Of a DNA stretch of 64,000 nucleotides, positions 52,147 to 61,906 are shown in pieces (position 1 is the stretch's first letter; each line of letters begins with the position of its first letter). The stretch is from contig JAXGMN010000059.1 of the NCBI GenBank assembly GCA_040768665.1, positions 14,561 through 78,560 of the forward strand, in the 5' to 3' direction. This DNA comes from JABWBD01 sp040768665. Lineage in GTDB: Bacteria > Planctomycetota > Planctomycetia > Pirellulales > Thermoguttaceae. A program made the translations under genes and the position numbers. The notes beneath the pieces are model-generated. The model worked only from the letters and a program-made list of their open reading frames with translations. It ran no database searches and had not been told where the DNA came from.

Positions 52147-55023
52147 ATGTTTGAGAACCTGCGCAAACCATGGCATTGGCAGGAACTTCTCTTCTCTTTC
52201 GGCCGAAAGCGCAAGGCGTCCTGTCCGCGGCTGTCGGGTTGGCGGATGGTGCGGGTTGAACCGCTGGAGGACCGCTGTCTGCTTAGCTTCGATCCGACGG
52301 CTCTGTCGCAGGAACTGCTGTTTCACACAAACCGGATGCGGGTCGATCCCCAGGGTGAGCTGGACGTATTGTTTTCGAGCATCGATCCGTTGACCGCCCG
52401 GGATCCTTCGTCCCAAGCGGCGATCGAATATTTCCAGGATCCAACGACGGCCGAGATCTTGTCGGAGTGGGCGTCGCTCACGCCTACCGCTCCGCTGTCT
52501 TGGAACGAATCGCTGTACAACGCCGCGATGGGCCATAGCCAGTTGATGCAGCAGTATGACGTTCAGACCCACCAGATCACAGAAGCGGGGGAACCCAGGC
52601 CGGCAGCACGGGCGGAGGCCGCCGGCTACACGACGTGGACGCGCGTCGGAGAGAACATCTTTGCCTATGCCGAGACCCCGTTCCATGCACACAGTGCCTT
52701 CGTTATCGACTGGGGACCGACGAACGAGGATCGCGGACACCGTACCAACATCATGAACCCCGACTACCGCGAGGTCGGGATCGGAATCATCACCGATAAC
52801 AGCAGTTCCACGAATGTGGGCCCACTGGTGGTGACCCAGGATTTCGGCAACCGATGGGATGTCGGCGGTCCGTTTCTGGTGGGAGTGGTTTACGCGGACG
52901 GCGACAGTGATGCCAGCTACGATGCCAGCGAGGGGCTCGGCGGAATCACGATCACGGCAACCGGGACCGGCGGGACGTTCACGACAACGACGATGACCGC
53001 CGGCGGCTGGCAGTTGCAACTGCCAGCCGGAGAGTACACAGTCACGGCGTCGGGGGGGGGCTTTACGGGGACCGGACGAGTTTCCGTCGACGTCGGCACT
53101 TCCAATGTCGAAGTCGATTTTCTCTCGGGCCTCAACACCGGGTATGTCAATTTCGATCTGTGGGAGATCAATGCGGAGTCGCTGGGGCCGATCGACTTGC
53201 TCGCGCTGGCCGGAGTCGATCCGTCCGCCGGATCGCGTTGGTACCAGTTCCAGCCCAAGCATTCCGGGCTCTTAACGGTCGACGCCGCCTACGACGCCGC
53301 CGATGGCGCGGCACAAGTTGTGCTATACGATTCCGCCGGGGGGGAGTTGGACCGCTCCGAAACCGGCGGCGGCTACGAGCGGGCCGACGCAACGGTTGTC
53401 GCGGGGCAGACCTACTTGATGGAAGTCGGGGGATCCAGTCCGAATGTCGATCTCCGCCTGGTGAATCTCGTCGAGCGCAATGGAACCTCCGTGATCGTCC
53501 ACGGCACGGCCGAGGACGATGCCTTCGTGTTCGACGCCGCGGCCGATCGAACTGTTTCCATCGTGGAGCTGAGTTATGAGTTCGGCGGGCTTGCGGCCAT
53601 GACCTTCTCCTTCGATGGGCTTGGCGGCGCCGACACGGTGACGTTCATCGGCTCGGCCCAGGGAGACACCGCAACCATCCGCCCCAACCAGGCCGAGTTC
53701 ACGGGCCCCGGCTATTCGGTATCGGTGACGAATATCGCGGCAACGAACTACGATGGCGGCGGTGGCGCCGACACGGTCACCGTGTGGGGCTCACCAGGCG
53801 AGAATATCTACCACGCCCATCCCGGCTGGTCGGAGATGACCGGCGACGGGGTTTCGATATCCGTCGAGGCCGAAAAGATCTACGCACGCGGCAGTGGCGG
53901 CGGAGACACGGTTTGGTTCCACGACTCTCAAGGCAACGACCTCCTGGAATATTTTTCGATCTGGGCGCGGATGAGCGGTGCGGGTTACTTCCATCACGTC
54001 CGCGGTTTCCAGACGATGCGCGCCGACACCGCGTTGGGCCAGGACGGGACGGACCGGGTGGTTGTTCGTGGCTCGAAGCTGAACGATTATCTGAGAGTCA
54101 ATCCCTATAACGACGACGGCACGTCGATTGCGCGCTTTCTCAGCGGCGCGGGCAGCATCTGGCACATCGCTACCGGATTTGAGGAGATTGTCGGCTATGG
54201 TCTCGGCGGGGCGCTGGCCGATCAGTTTTTTCTCAACGACACCCCCGGGGCGGATACGTTCGAGCTGGAACGGCTGCACGCAACCCTTGACGCGCCGGAC
54301 TACGGAGTCGCGGTTTCGACCCACGGCTTCGGCACGGTGGAAGCCCGGCGGATATACCTGAACAGCAGTGCGGACAGGGTCAATCTCGGCGACTCGCAGT
54401 GGGCGGAACACGACGACACCCTGGTGGGCGATCCTAAGCAAGTGACCATGAGCGGTCCCGGCTACTCCAACAGCGCTGTCGAGTTCCCGCTCGTGATGGC
54501 GTATAGCAGCGGTAAGGGACACGACACTGCGCACTTCTCCGATCTGACCGATCCGGAAGACCGCCGCACCGGGGTCGATACGTTCACCGCCTACCCGCTG
54601 TACGCGCAACTGGAGGGAAACGGGTACCGATTGTACGCGCGACTGTTCGACGAGGTGCATGCGGAGTCGAAGTACGGACGCGACACGGCCCTACTGACCG
54701 GCAGCGCGGGCGTCGATGAACTCCTCGGCGCGGCTGCGGAGGTGAGCCTCTCCGGCACCAACATCGCCGGGCTGCCCTACGCCAACCATGCCAGGTCGTT
54801 TCACGAGGTCCGAGCCGACGCCGTCGGCGAGCAGGACAGGGCGGTCCTTACCGACGCGATCGTCGATCTGCAAACCTACCAGCAACCGAACCTACCTTTG
54901 CTCAACGACATGGCGCAGGCCCTGTGGCTGAGCCGATTCGAGAAGATCGAACTGCACGACAGCGGCACGGGTGCGACGACACCAGTGGACAACGTCGACG
55001 CCGTATTCGCCTACTGGCAGTAG
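52147..55023 (+). CDS. Giant exported protein: CAP/SCP domain plus beta-repeat tail, planctomycete EPLEDRCLLS type
   Basis: 958 residues from the ATG at 52147 (CGAGGG upstream). VRVEPLEDRCLLS at residues 35-47 is the N-terminal export motif of many large planctomycete surface proteins. A CAP (SCP/PR1) domain covers roughly 48-240: MGHSQLMQQYDV, RVGENIFAYAE and EDRGHRTNIMNPDYREVGIG carry the usual His/Glu/His set. A Cna-B-like stalk follows (about 245-330), then a pre-peptidase-like domain, then five or so related 80-residue beta units (GGGGADTVTVWGSPGENIY style). No anchor motif at the C-terminus. Possible surface enzyme or adhesin; partner unknown. Confidence 0.85.
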   Translation: MFENLRKPWHWQELLFSFGRKRKASCPRLSGWRMVRVEPLEDRCLLSFDPTALSQELLFHTNRMRVDPQGELDVLFSSIDPLTARDPSSQAAIEYFQDPTTAEILSEWASLTPTAPLSWNESLYNAAMGHSQLMQQYDVQTHQITEAGEPRPAARAEAAGYTTWTRVGENIFAYAETPFHAHSAFVIDWGPTNEDRGHRTNIMNPDYREVGIGIITDNSSSTNVGPLVVTQDFGNRWDVGGPFLVGVVYADGDSDASYDASEGLGGITITATGTGGTFTTTTMTAGGWQLQLPAGEYTVTASGGGFTGTGRVSVDVGTSNVEVDFLSGLNTGYVNFDLWEINAESLGPIDLLALAGVDPSAGSRWYQFQPKHSGLLTVDAAYDAADGAAQVVLYDSAGGELDRSETGGGYERADATVVAGQTYLMEVGGSSPNVDLRLVNLVERNGTSVIVHGTAEDDAFVFDAAADRTVSIVELSYEFGGLAAMTFSFDGLGGADTVTFIGSAQGDTATIRPNQAEFTGPGYSVSVTNIAATNYDGGGGADTVTVWGSPGENIYHAHPGWSEMTGDGVSISVEAEKIYARGSGGGDTVWFHDSQGNDLLEYFSIWARMSGAGYFHHVRGFQTMRADTALGQDGTDRVVVRGSKLNDYLRVNPYNDDGTSIARFLSGAGSIWHIATGFEEIVGYGLGGALADQFFLNDTPGADTFELERLHATLDAPDYGVAVSTHGFGTVEARRIYLNSSADRVNLGDSQWAEHDDTLVGDPKQVTMSGPGYSNSAVEFPLVMAYSSGKGHDTAHFSDLTDPEDRRTGVDTFTAYPLYAQLEGNGYRLYARLFDEVHAESKYGRDTALLTGSAGVDELLGAAAEVSLSGTNIAGLPYANHARSFHEVRADAVGEQDRAVLTDAIVDLQTYQQPNLPLLNDMAQALWLSRFEKIELHDSGTGATTPVDNVDAVFAYWQ

Positions 55024-55046
55024 AGCCGGTTAAACTGCGGTTCGTA

Positions 55047-55117
55047 AGCAGCCCGGCTGCTCTCAATCGAGCCGCGGCAAGTCGGGCATGGGAGTTGATG
55101 GTAGCAGCCGGGCTGCT
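55047..55117. repeat. Palindrome, GCCCGGCTGC family
   Basis: agcagcccggctgct (55047-55061) is the exact reverse complement of agcagccgggctgct (55103-55117). It lies between the convergent giant-protein and ceramidase-like genes, a position where a bidirectional terminator would fit. Confidence 0.75.
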
Positions 55118-55151
55118 GGCACCCGCTCAGCAGGGGTTTTGTTAGGGCCTC

Positions 55152-57299
55152 TCAGCGAACCGCCAGCCTTGCGATTTCTTCGGCCGACAATGGGCGGTCG
55201 AAGACGGCAATCTCGTCCAGGCGGCCTTCCCAGTTCGAATCCCGATCGCAGCGACCGCCGAAGAACCACTGGTCGAAGCCCGGCGGAAAGTCGGCCGGAG
55301 ATTTCGTCTCGATCTCGGGTTGGGCCGCCCCATTCAGGAAAACCTTGACCGTGTCGCCGTCGCGGCTGAAAACGACGTGATTCCAGGTCCATCGGTCGAT
55401 CTTTGTGTTGCCCGCGACCGGCTGGGCTCCCTCCTTGGGATCCCCGTGGAGGAAGATCAACTTGCCCGGCACGCTGCCGGTGCCGCCGAGGCCCAGATGA
55501 TCTCCGCGGGGACCGAGCCCGTGGTCGTGGCCGCGAGAGAAGATCCAGCCGGCCGTTTCACGCCCGTCGACCGGCATTCCGTTCCAGAACCAGAGCGACA
55601 CGGTATACCGATCCGCCAGATCCGGGATTCGGGACCGCAACCGCCCACCGGCAAAGTGGGCTGACCGGTTCGTCTCGCTGCCGGTACAGAAATGTTCGGA
55701 GCGGGGGCCCTCGAGGAAGTAGGCCACCGCGGGTTCGTACAGGGCATCGCGGTGACGGCCGGAGGAGTCGAGGGCGCAAGGCCCGGCGAACTCGTCGAGC
55801 CGCCAATAGGCCACGGGGCGTGCTTTCAGAAGGGCCTCGCAGGCCGGGCCGCGGGTCTGCCGGTGGACTCGCCGCGGCTTTCCGGCGACCTTCTCGAGAA
55901 GCTGCAGGGCGGCCTCGGCAATCTTCGGTTCAGCTTGGACCTCGAGCCCGGCCGAACGGGCCGGCCACGTATTGTAGCCGCCCAAGAGGTGCTGTTCGGG
56001 AGGCGGGATATAGCCGTCGCCGCCGTTGGCAAGCTCGATCACCATCGTCTGTGCCAGCGGGCTTTGCCGTTTCAGTTTCAGGCCAGTCAGAGCGTAGGTT
56101 TCGTTCGGCGTCGTGGCGATTCCAATATCCCCGATGCGAACGGCCTGTACGACGATCTCGGTGGACTGCATTTCGTGGAGGAGGACCTGTTCGCGGGCAT
56201 AGACCTCGGTCGTGTCCTTGGGATCGCGATCGCCCATCGCGTCGACGATGCGGCGGGCCCACTCGAGACGCTGCTTGTCGGGCACGCGGTAGTCGAGTTC
56301 CATCCGGGTTTCGGCCATGGCCAGATCGACGTCGTCACGATAGCGGATCGTGCCGTAGGCGTTCACCGCGATTTCCAGCAGCCCTTGCACGAACTGGTCG
56401 ATCTTGCGATCTTCGTGCCTTGCTCCCTCCGGTTTCGAGTAATCGCGCATCCAAATATCGCCGCTGCAGCCGTGCGAAATGATGCCGACGAACGGGGGCG
56501 CGCCGCCGCTTTCGCCGCCGGCCAGTCGCTGCTTCAGCCCTTCGCAGAACAGCCCGAAGTAATCCGCGCTGAGCGGCTGGTCGCCGAAGTAGTGCATCGA
56601 GAAATTCCCCAGCAGGGCGATCGGTCGTCCGTCTTGTGCCTGGAAGGCAATGAGCGACAGATCGGGATCTTCGGGCCCGGACTCCCCGGTGACGTCGTCC
56701 CAGTTGCGCCCGGCGTGCATGTTCGCGCGGACCGTGGAGTTGCCGAAGGGATCTTCGACGACGCGATCGGGCCTGCGGATCCAACGACGTAGGGCCGTGT
56801 ACTCTGCGGCATTGGCAACGGCCCAGCCGACGCGGGCCGGCTCGAGATTGACCTCGGCGGCAACCACCGCTTCGACCAGCCTCTCGCGGAGAAACGGGAC
56901 ATAGGCCGGATCGGCGCTGGTGCCCAGGCAGCCCATGCATGAAGGCGCGCTGTGCGAATGGGTCGCCGAAATGAGCATCCGATCGGCAGGAATCCTGGTC
57001 CGCTCGGCCGCGAGCTGCTTGGCCTCGTCCAGAAGCGGCCGCGGCAGCATGCAGCTATCGACAACTACGATGGCAAGACGCTGCCGGCCATCGTCCAGCA
57101 CGATCGCCCGCGCGTTGATCGGAGCGTTCACCTTGTCGGCACTGCGGCTCCGCATGCCGCCGTTGACGAGTACGGGAAGCTGCCGAGGGGTCACATCGAC
57201 TACCGCGGCGCCGACCTTGAGTTCGGCCGAAGCGTTGGTCGGTAATACCAGTACCAGAAAGCTAACACCGAGCAATCGTTTTGCCGATTGGAATCTCAT
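55152..57299 (-). CDS. Exported neutral-ceramidase-like protein with C-terminal LamG domain
   Basis: 715 residues from the ATG at 57299 (GGAGG five bases upstream). Signal peptide LLGVSFLVLVLPTNASA. N-terminal half resembles neutral/alkaline ceramidases: LKVGAAVVDVTPRQLPV, ISATHSHSAPSCMGC (catalytic His region), IISHGCSGDIWMRDY, and TTPNETYALTGLKLK. C-terminal 180 residues (about 530-715) form a LamG/concanavalin-like jelly roll: VAYWRLDEFAGPCALDSSGR, YTVSLWFWNG and WTWNHVVFSRDG. The ceramidase part should split an amide in ceramide-like lipids or act on a related amide; the LamG part likely binds glycans. No ceramidase partner genes are nearby, though a sphingolipid-type synthase lies next door. 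Confidence 0.86.
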   Translation of the reverse strand: MRFQSAKRLLGVSFLVLVLPTNASAELKVGAAVVDVTPRQLPVLVNGGMRSRSADKVNAPINARAIVLDDGRQRLAIVVVDSCMLPRPLLDEAKQLAAERTRIPADRMLISATHSHSAPSCMGCLGTSADPAYVPFLRERLVEAVVAAEVNLEPARVGWAVANAAEYTALRRWIRRPDRVVEDPFGNSTVRANMHAGRNWDDVTGESGPEDPDLSLIAFQAQDGRPIALLGNFSMHYFGDQPLSADYFGLFCEGLKQRLAGGESGGAPPFVGIISHGCSGDIWMRDYSKPEGARHEDRKIDQFVQGLLEIAVNAYGTIRYRDDVDLAMAETRMELDYRVPDKQRLEWARRIVDAMGDRDPKDTTEVYAREQVLLHEMQSTEIVVQAVRIGDIGIATTPNETYALTGLKLKRQSPLAQTMVIELANGGDGYIPPPEQHLLGGYNTWPARSAGLEVQAEPKIAEAALQLLEKVAGKPRRVHRQTRGPACEALLKARPVAYWRLDEFAGPCALDSSGRHRDALYEPAVAYFLEGPRSEHFCTGSETNRSAHFAGGRLRSRIPDLADRYTVSLWFWNGMPVDGRETAGWIFSRGHDHGLGPRGDHLGLGGTGSVPGKLIFLHGDPKEGAQPVAGNTKIDRWTWNHVVFSRDGDTVKVFLNGAAQPEIETKSPADFPPGFDQWFFGGRCDRDSNWEGRLDEIAVFDRPLSAEEIARLAVR

Positions 57300-57764
57300 G
57301 AAATCCTCCGGATTGAAAGTGGGCAAGATCGCGGCGCATTATACGCGGGTTCCGCGGCATGGCTAAAGTACCCCAGATGGCGCAGACTTCAACGCTCGGA
57401 GGAAATTGGTCTCGCGTCTTTCCCGCCAGGCGAGCATGGCAGTTCTCAATCCCCTCGATATGCGTATACTTGATCCGTTACTGATATTCCCTCGATTGCG
57501 GTGGATGCACAAGTAAAGTAACATATGGCAACTGAATAGCAGGGGTGTTTTTTCCGGTGTGGCAGAGATCCTTTCTCTCAACACCCTGCAAATGACCGAA
57601 GCCATCCAATGGTCGCAGCGAACACAGCCGGAACGCCAAGCCGACTTTGCCGGTAGGGAAGGTTGAGTTGAGCGAATCCTTGCGGGTACGAAAAGCCCGG
57701 CATTTCAATATGGTGCTTCCAATGCGTTCATCCTAGGAATATGCATTGACGGATTGGGGTCGGT
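57300..57764. other. 465-bp intergenic region, no supported gene
   Basis: No convincing coding frame, repeat or terminator seen. The small frames here have poor codon patterns. It must contain the divergent promoters of the ceramidase-like gene and the FAAL-ACP-AONS gene. Confidence 0.5.
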
Positions 57765-60700
57765 TTGTTCTGTCACGAGGGGGCGACCTTGGGGCCCAAC
57801 CTGTTCTTGCGTGATGGAGTTTGTGCTAACGTGCATCTGGATAAGCTACCCGGAGTATTTTTCCATCCACCCACCGTGGTGGAACTGGTACGACACCGCG
57901 CTGCGAGGCAGCCCTCGGAGATCGCTTTCACGTTTCTGACGGATGGCGAACAACAGCAGGTCGACATCACCAACGCGGAATTGGATCGGAAAGCCCGCGC
58001 GATCGGGGCATGGCTCGAGTCTCTGGGACTCGCCGGCAGCCGAGCTCTCTTGCTGTACCCGGCAGGATTGGATTTTGTTGCCGCCTTCCTGGGTTGTCTT
58101 TATGCGGGAGTTGTTGCCGTCCCGGTCTACCCGCCGAGACGAAATCGATCCTTGGGCAGGATCGAGTCCATTGCGAATGATGCCGGGGCGAGTGTCGCAC
58201 TAACGACCGAGTCTGTACTTGAGCGGGTCGAGCCCCTGGTTGGTGACATTCCGGACCTCAAGAAACTCCTGTGGTTGGCAACCTGCCGCGTGCCGGAGGG
58301 ATTCGAAGCGTGTTGGGAAGCGCCGGATATTCATGCGGAAACACTGGCTTTCCTTCAATACACCTCCGGGTCGACGGGGGACCCGAAAGGCGTAATGCTG
58401 ACGCACGCCAACCTTTTGCACAACTCGGCGCTGATCGCCCACGCTTTCGAGCATACCCGTTCCAGCTTAGGTGTTTTCTGGCTTCCGAGTTATCACGACA
58501 TGGGGCTGATCGGAGGGATACTTCAGCCTCTGTACGTGGGGCGGCCGAACGTGCTGATGTCGCCGATGTCGTTTTTGACCAGGCCGTTGCGGTGGCTTTC
58601 CGCCATCTCCCGCTTCGGAGCGACCACGAGCGGAGGTCCCAATTTCGCGTACGATCTGTGCGTCCGTAAGATCAGTCCGGAGGAACGCGACTCTCTGGAT
58701 CTGAGCACCTGGACGGTTGCTTTCAACGGCGCGGAGCCGGTCCGCAGCGACACCCTCGATCGATTTGCCGAGTATTTCGCTCCGTGCGGTTTTCGCCGAG
58801 AGGCGTTCTACCCCTGTTTCGGTTTGGCCGAGGCGACGTTGATCGTGTCGGGGGGCTTCGTTAGGCGTCCGCCGGTCGTCCGCACGCTCGACACTGCCGG
58901 CCTGGCTGCAGGCCGGGTTGTTGAATCGCCTCCAACGCAGGAAGATGGCCGCCAACTTGTCGGCTGTGGCGAGTCTCTCGCCGACCAGGAGATCGTGATC
59001 GCAGACCCCGAGACAATGACCCGCGTCGGCCAAGGCAACATTGGAGAGATTTGGGTGCGAGGTCCCAGCATCGCGCAAGGCTACTGGAGAAAGCCCGAAG
59101 CCACCGAAGCGACTTTCCGCGCATTGCTCCGGGACACCGGCGAAGGCCCATTCTTGCGGACCGGCGATCTGGGATTCATCGATGGCGGCGAGGTTTTCGT
59201 GACCGGGCGGATCAAGGACCTGATCATCCTCCATGGAGCAAATATCTACCCTCAGGATGTGGAGTGCACCGTCCAACGGAGTCATCCGCGGCTCCGCCCC
59301 GACTGCGGGGCGGCATTCTGCGTCGAACAGGATTACCAGGAGCAGTTGGTCGTCGTTCAGGAGGTCGATCGACGGAAGCATGGCGAGATGGACGAAGTGT
59401 TCGACGCCATCCGCCGGACCGTTTCTGCCGAGCACGAGATGGCCGTGGATGTGATCGTGCTGATCAAAGCGGGAAGCATCCCCAAAACTTCCAGCGGAAA
59501 AATACAACGCTATGCATGCCGGGAGGCGTACCTGGCGGGAACTTTGGACGAAGTCGACCGCTGGTGGGCAACCAACCAGACCGCCGGACGGCCGGCCAAC
59601 ATGCTCCGGCTTGCCGCGGTCAGCGAGTCCGACCCGGATGAAGAAGTGGCTGCCGTGGGCCTATGCGTGGGCCATCCCGTCGTGCCCGGCAAGAATGGCA
59701 AGGAAGGAAATAGCGGGAGCAACGGTAAGGCGGGAAAGGGGCAATCCACGCCCAAACGTGTGCAGACCGGGAGCACCGCCGACGCCGTCTTGGAGGAGGT
59801 TCGCGTGGTAGCACGCCGGCGAGCGGATGGCCTTGCTCTGGACACCGCTATTACGGAAATCGGGCTGGATTCCCTTGAGCGGATGGAGATTCTTGCTGCC
59901 CTGGAAAGGCGGTTTGGCGGCCGCTTTCCGGAAGACGTCCTGCCGGAGCTGGAGACCTGCCGGGAAGTGGTGGAGGCAGTCGAGCAGTACCTTGGGAGCG
60001 AGTCGCCCAAACAACCACTGTTCGTCAACGGCCAGGTGCCGTCGGAGTGCTATTGCTTCGAGCAATTTCCCGAGTATGTTCGCCTCAAGCAGCAGATCCA
60101 GACCCTGGAGGGTTCCGGGCTGGAAAACCCTTATTTCACGGTGCATGAGGGGGTGACCAATGATCGGACCGTCATTGGCGGCCGTGAGCTGGTCAATTTT
60201 TCCAGCTACAACTACCTGGGGATGTCGGGAGATCCACGGGTCATCAAGGCGGTTCAGGAGGCCGTCCAGCGCTACGGGACGAGTGTGTCGGCAAGCCGCC
60301 TTGTCTCAGGCCAGAAGCCGTTGCATGGCGATCTGGAAAGGGAAATCGCACGTTTTCTGGGCGCCGAGGACGCAATCGTTTTCGTCGGGGGGCACTCGAC
60401 CAATGAGACGGTGATCGGGCACCTTCTCGGTCCCGACGACCTGGTGCTGCACGACTCGCTTGCGCACAACAGCATCCTGCAGGGCATTGCGCTGTCTGGT
60501 GCGCGTCGTCGCTCCTTCCCTCACAACGACTGGCAGGCAGCAGACGATCTGCTTCGAGAGAGTCGGCACGAGTACCGGCGGGTGTTGTTGGCGATCGAAG
60601 GCGCGTACAGCATGGACGGCGATCTGGCGGAACTGCCGAAGTTCATTGAGGTCAAGAATCGCCACAAAGCCCTGCTGATGATCGACGAAGCACACTCTCT

Positions 60701-61301
60701 GGGCACCCTCGGAGCGAGTGGGCGGGGTATTGGTGAGCACTTCGGGGTGGATCCCAACGACGTGGATATCTGGATGGGGACGCTCAGCAAGTCGCTGGGC
60801 AGTTGCGGAGGCTATATTGCCGCCAGTCAGGCACTGGTCGAGTACCTTCGATACACGGCGCCGGGCTTTGTGTACAGCGTCGGCATGTCGCCGGCCAATG
60901 CGGCCGCGGCGCTCGCCTCACTCAAGCTGCTCCAGCGAGAGCCGGAGCGTGTCCGGCGGCTCCAGCAGAGAGCGAAGCTGTTCCTGACCCTTGCCAGGGA
61001 TCGGGGGCTTAACACCGGCCAGAGCAAGGATTCCCCGGTCGTGCCGATCATCCTGGGCAACTCCGTTCACTGCATGCAACTTTCCCAGGCGCTGTTCGCC
61101 CGGGGAATCAATGTGCAGCCGATCCTCTATCCGGCGGTTGAGGAGCGGGCCGCACGGCTTCGCTTTTTCCTGACCGCCCTGCATACCGAGAGGCAGATCC
61201 GGTGGACGGTTCATACGCTGGCCGAGGAACTCGATAAGATCGACGCCCGCTACTTGGCCGTACCGGCCGTTGTGGCGGAAGGATCGCTTCGTTCGGCGTA
61301 G
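57765..61301 (+). CDS. FAAL-ACP-AONS fusion: fatty acyl-AMP ligase, carrier protein and PLP alpha-oxoamine synthase
   Basis: 1178 residues as read from a TTG at 57765; GTG 57831 (MHLDKLPGVFF) with GGAG upstream is an alternative. Domain 1 (about 35-590), fatty acyl-AMP ligase: LQYTSGSTGDPKGVMLTH at 198-215 and RTGDLGFIDGGEVFVTGRIKD. Domain 2 (about 675-750), acyl carrier protein with phosphopantetheine serine 703 in IGLDSLERMEIL. Domain 3 (about 795-1160), 8-amino-7-oxononanoate synthase/serine-palmitoyltransferase-like enzyme: FSSYNYLGMSGDP, SRLVSGQKPLHG, MIDEAHSLGTLG and PLP lysine 1009 in GTLSKSLGSCGG. It should load a fatty acid, hold it on the carrier and condense it with an amino acid, giving a sphingoid-like keto-amine. 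Confidence 0.92.
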   Translation: MFCHEGATLGPNLFLRDGVCANVHLDKLPGVFFHPPTVVELVRHRAARQPSEIAFTFLTDGEQQQVDITNAELDRKARAIGAWLESLGLAGSRALLLYPAGLDFVAAFLGCLYAGVVAVPVYPPRRNRSLGRIESIANDAGASVALTTESVLERVEPLVGDIPDLKKLLWLATCRVPEGFEACWEAPDIHAETLAFLQYTSGSTGDPKGVMLTHANLLHNSALIAHAFEHTRSSLGVFWLPSYHDMGLIGGILQPLYVGRPNVLMSPMSFLTRPLRWLSAISRFGATTSGGPNFAYDLCVRKISPEERDSLDLSTWTVAFNGAEPVRSDTLDRFAEYFAPCGFRREAFYPCFGLAEATLIVSGGFVRRPPVVRTLDTAGLAAGRVVESPPTQEDGRQLVGCGESLADQEIVIADPETMTRVGQGNIGEIWVRGPSIAQGYWRKPEATEATFRALLRDTGEGPFLRTGDLGFIDGGEVFVTGRIKDLIILHGANIYPQDVECTVQRSHPRLRPDCGAAFCVEQDYQEQLVVVQEVDRRKHGEMDEVFDAIRRTVSAEHEMAVDVIVLIKAGSIPKTSSGKIQRYACREAYLAGTLDEVDRWWATNQTAGRPANMLRLAAVSESDPDEEVAAVGLCVGHPVVPGKNGKEGNSGSNGKAGKGQSTPKRVQTGSTADAVLEEVRVVARRRADGLALDTAITEIGLDSLERMEILAALERRFGGRFPEDVLPELETCREVVEAVEQYLGSESPKQPLFVNGQVPSECYCFEQFPEYVRLKQQIQTLEGSGLENPYFTVHEGVTNDRTVIGGRELVNFSSYNYLGMSGDPRVIKAVQEAVQRYGTSVSASRLVSGQKPLHGDLEREIARFLGAEDAIVFVGGHSTNETVIGHLLGPDDLVLHDSLAHNSILQGIALSGARRRSFPHNDWQAADDLLRESRHEYRRVLLAIEGAYSMDGDLAELPKFIEVKNRHKALLMIDEAHSLGTLGASGRGIGEHFGVDPNDVDIWMGTLSKSLGSCGGYIAASQALVEYLRYTAPGFVYSVGMSPANAAAALASLKLLQREPERVRRLQQRAKLFLTLARDRGLNTGQSKDSPVVPIILGNSVHCMQLSQALFARGINVQPILYPAVEERAARLRFFLTALHTERQIRWTVHTLAEELDKIDARYLAVPAVVAEGSLRSA

Positions 61302-61391
61302 ACTGGTAGGTCCGGCTTGCCGAGCCCGTCTTGATACACAACTTCACACAAAGGGTCACACAAGGCCCATGCCGGTCTTGATCTTGCACGT

Positions 61392-61591
61392 CTGGCCGAA
61401 GGCCACTTTTCACCGTAGCCTGGGGTAATACCCCTGGTTGGTGGTCGAAATCAAGGTGTATAGTTGGCCAACGGCCATTTTCACGCTTGGGAATTCGCGC
61501 ACACCAATCGACCGAGTGCAAGTGAGTATGGCCTTTGGCCAAAGGATCGTCCGTTGGCGCCGCCCCGTTTCCTGGGGTGATACCCCAGGCT
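61392..61591. repeat. Composite palindromes, GTAGCCTGGGG family
   Basis: ctggccgaaggcca (61392-61405), then ccgtagcctggggtaatacccc, and ttggccaacggcca about 61464-61477 mirror the element at 8784-8890. A second unit ends in the perfect hairpin cctggggtgataccccagg (61571-61589) followed by ctacggtga. The two units lie in the gap between the FAAL fusion and the small protein. Confidence 0.7.
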
Positions 61592-61906
61592 ACGGTGAGA
61601 CTTGGCTTACAGCCAGGATACTCGAGCGATTTCCACGGTGTCAGTTTCGACCAACGACAGGAGAATTACTGGAGTGATGAGATGGACTGAACGACGAGCT
61701 TGCCGAGCGGGACTTGCTTGTGCTACCGACCCACACGCGTTCTCAACCCCGTGATCTTTTTCTGGAAAGGGATTCTATCGGGGGGAATGTGTGTTGCCAA
61801 ATCCTCTCGGGGGAGGTAAAAGAGATTTACGGACCTACAATGGAACAGGTTTTCTGAGCCGTTCTAGGATTGTTGTTTCACTTGGTTCTGCGGCAAGGGG
61901 TCTAGA

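Noticed and set aside
57363..57605. 80-codon minus-strand frame in the gap before the FAAL fusion
   Set aside because: Weak codon pattern, no ribosome site, no recognisable product.
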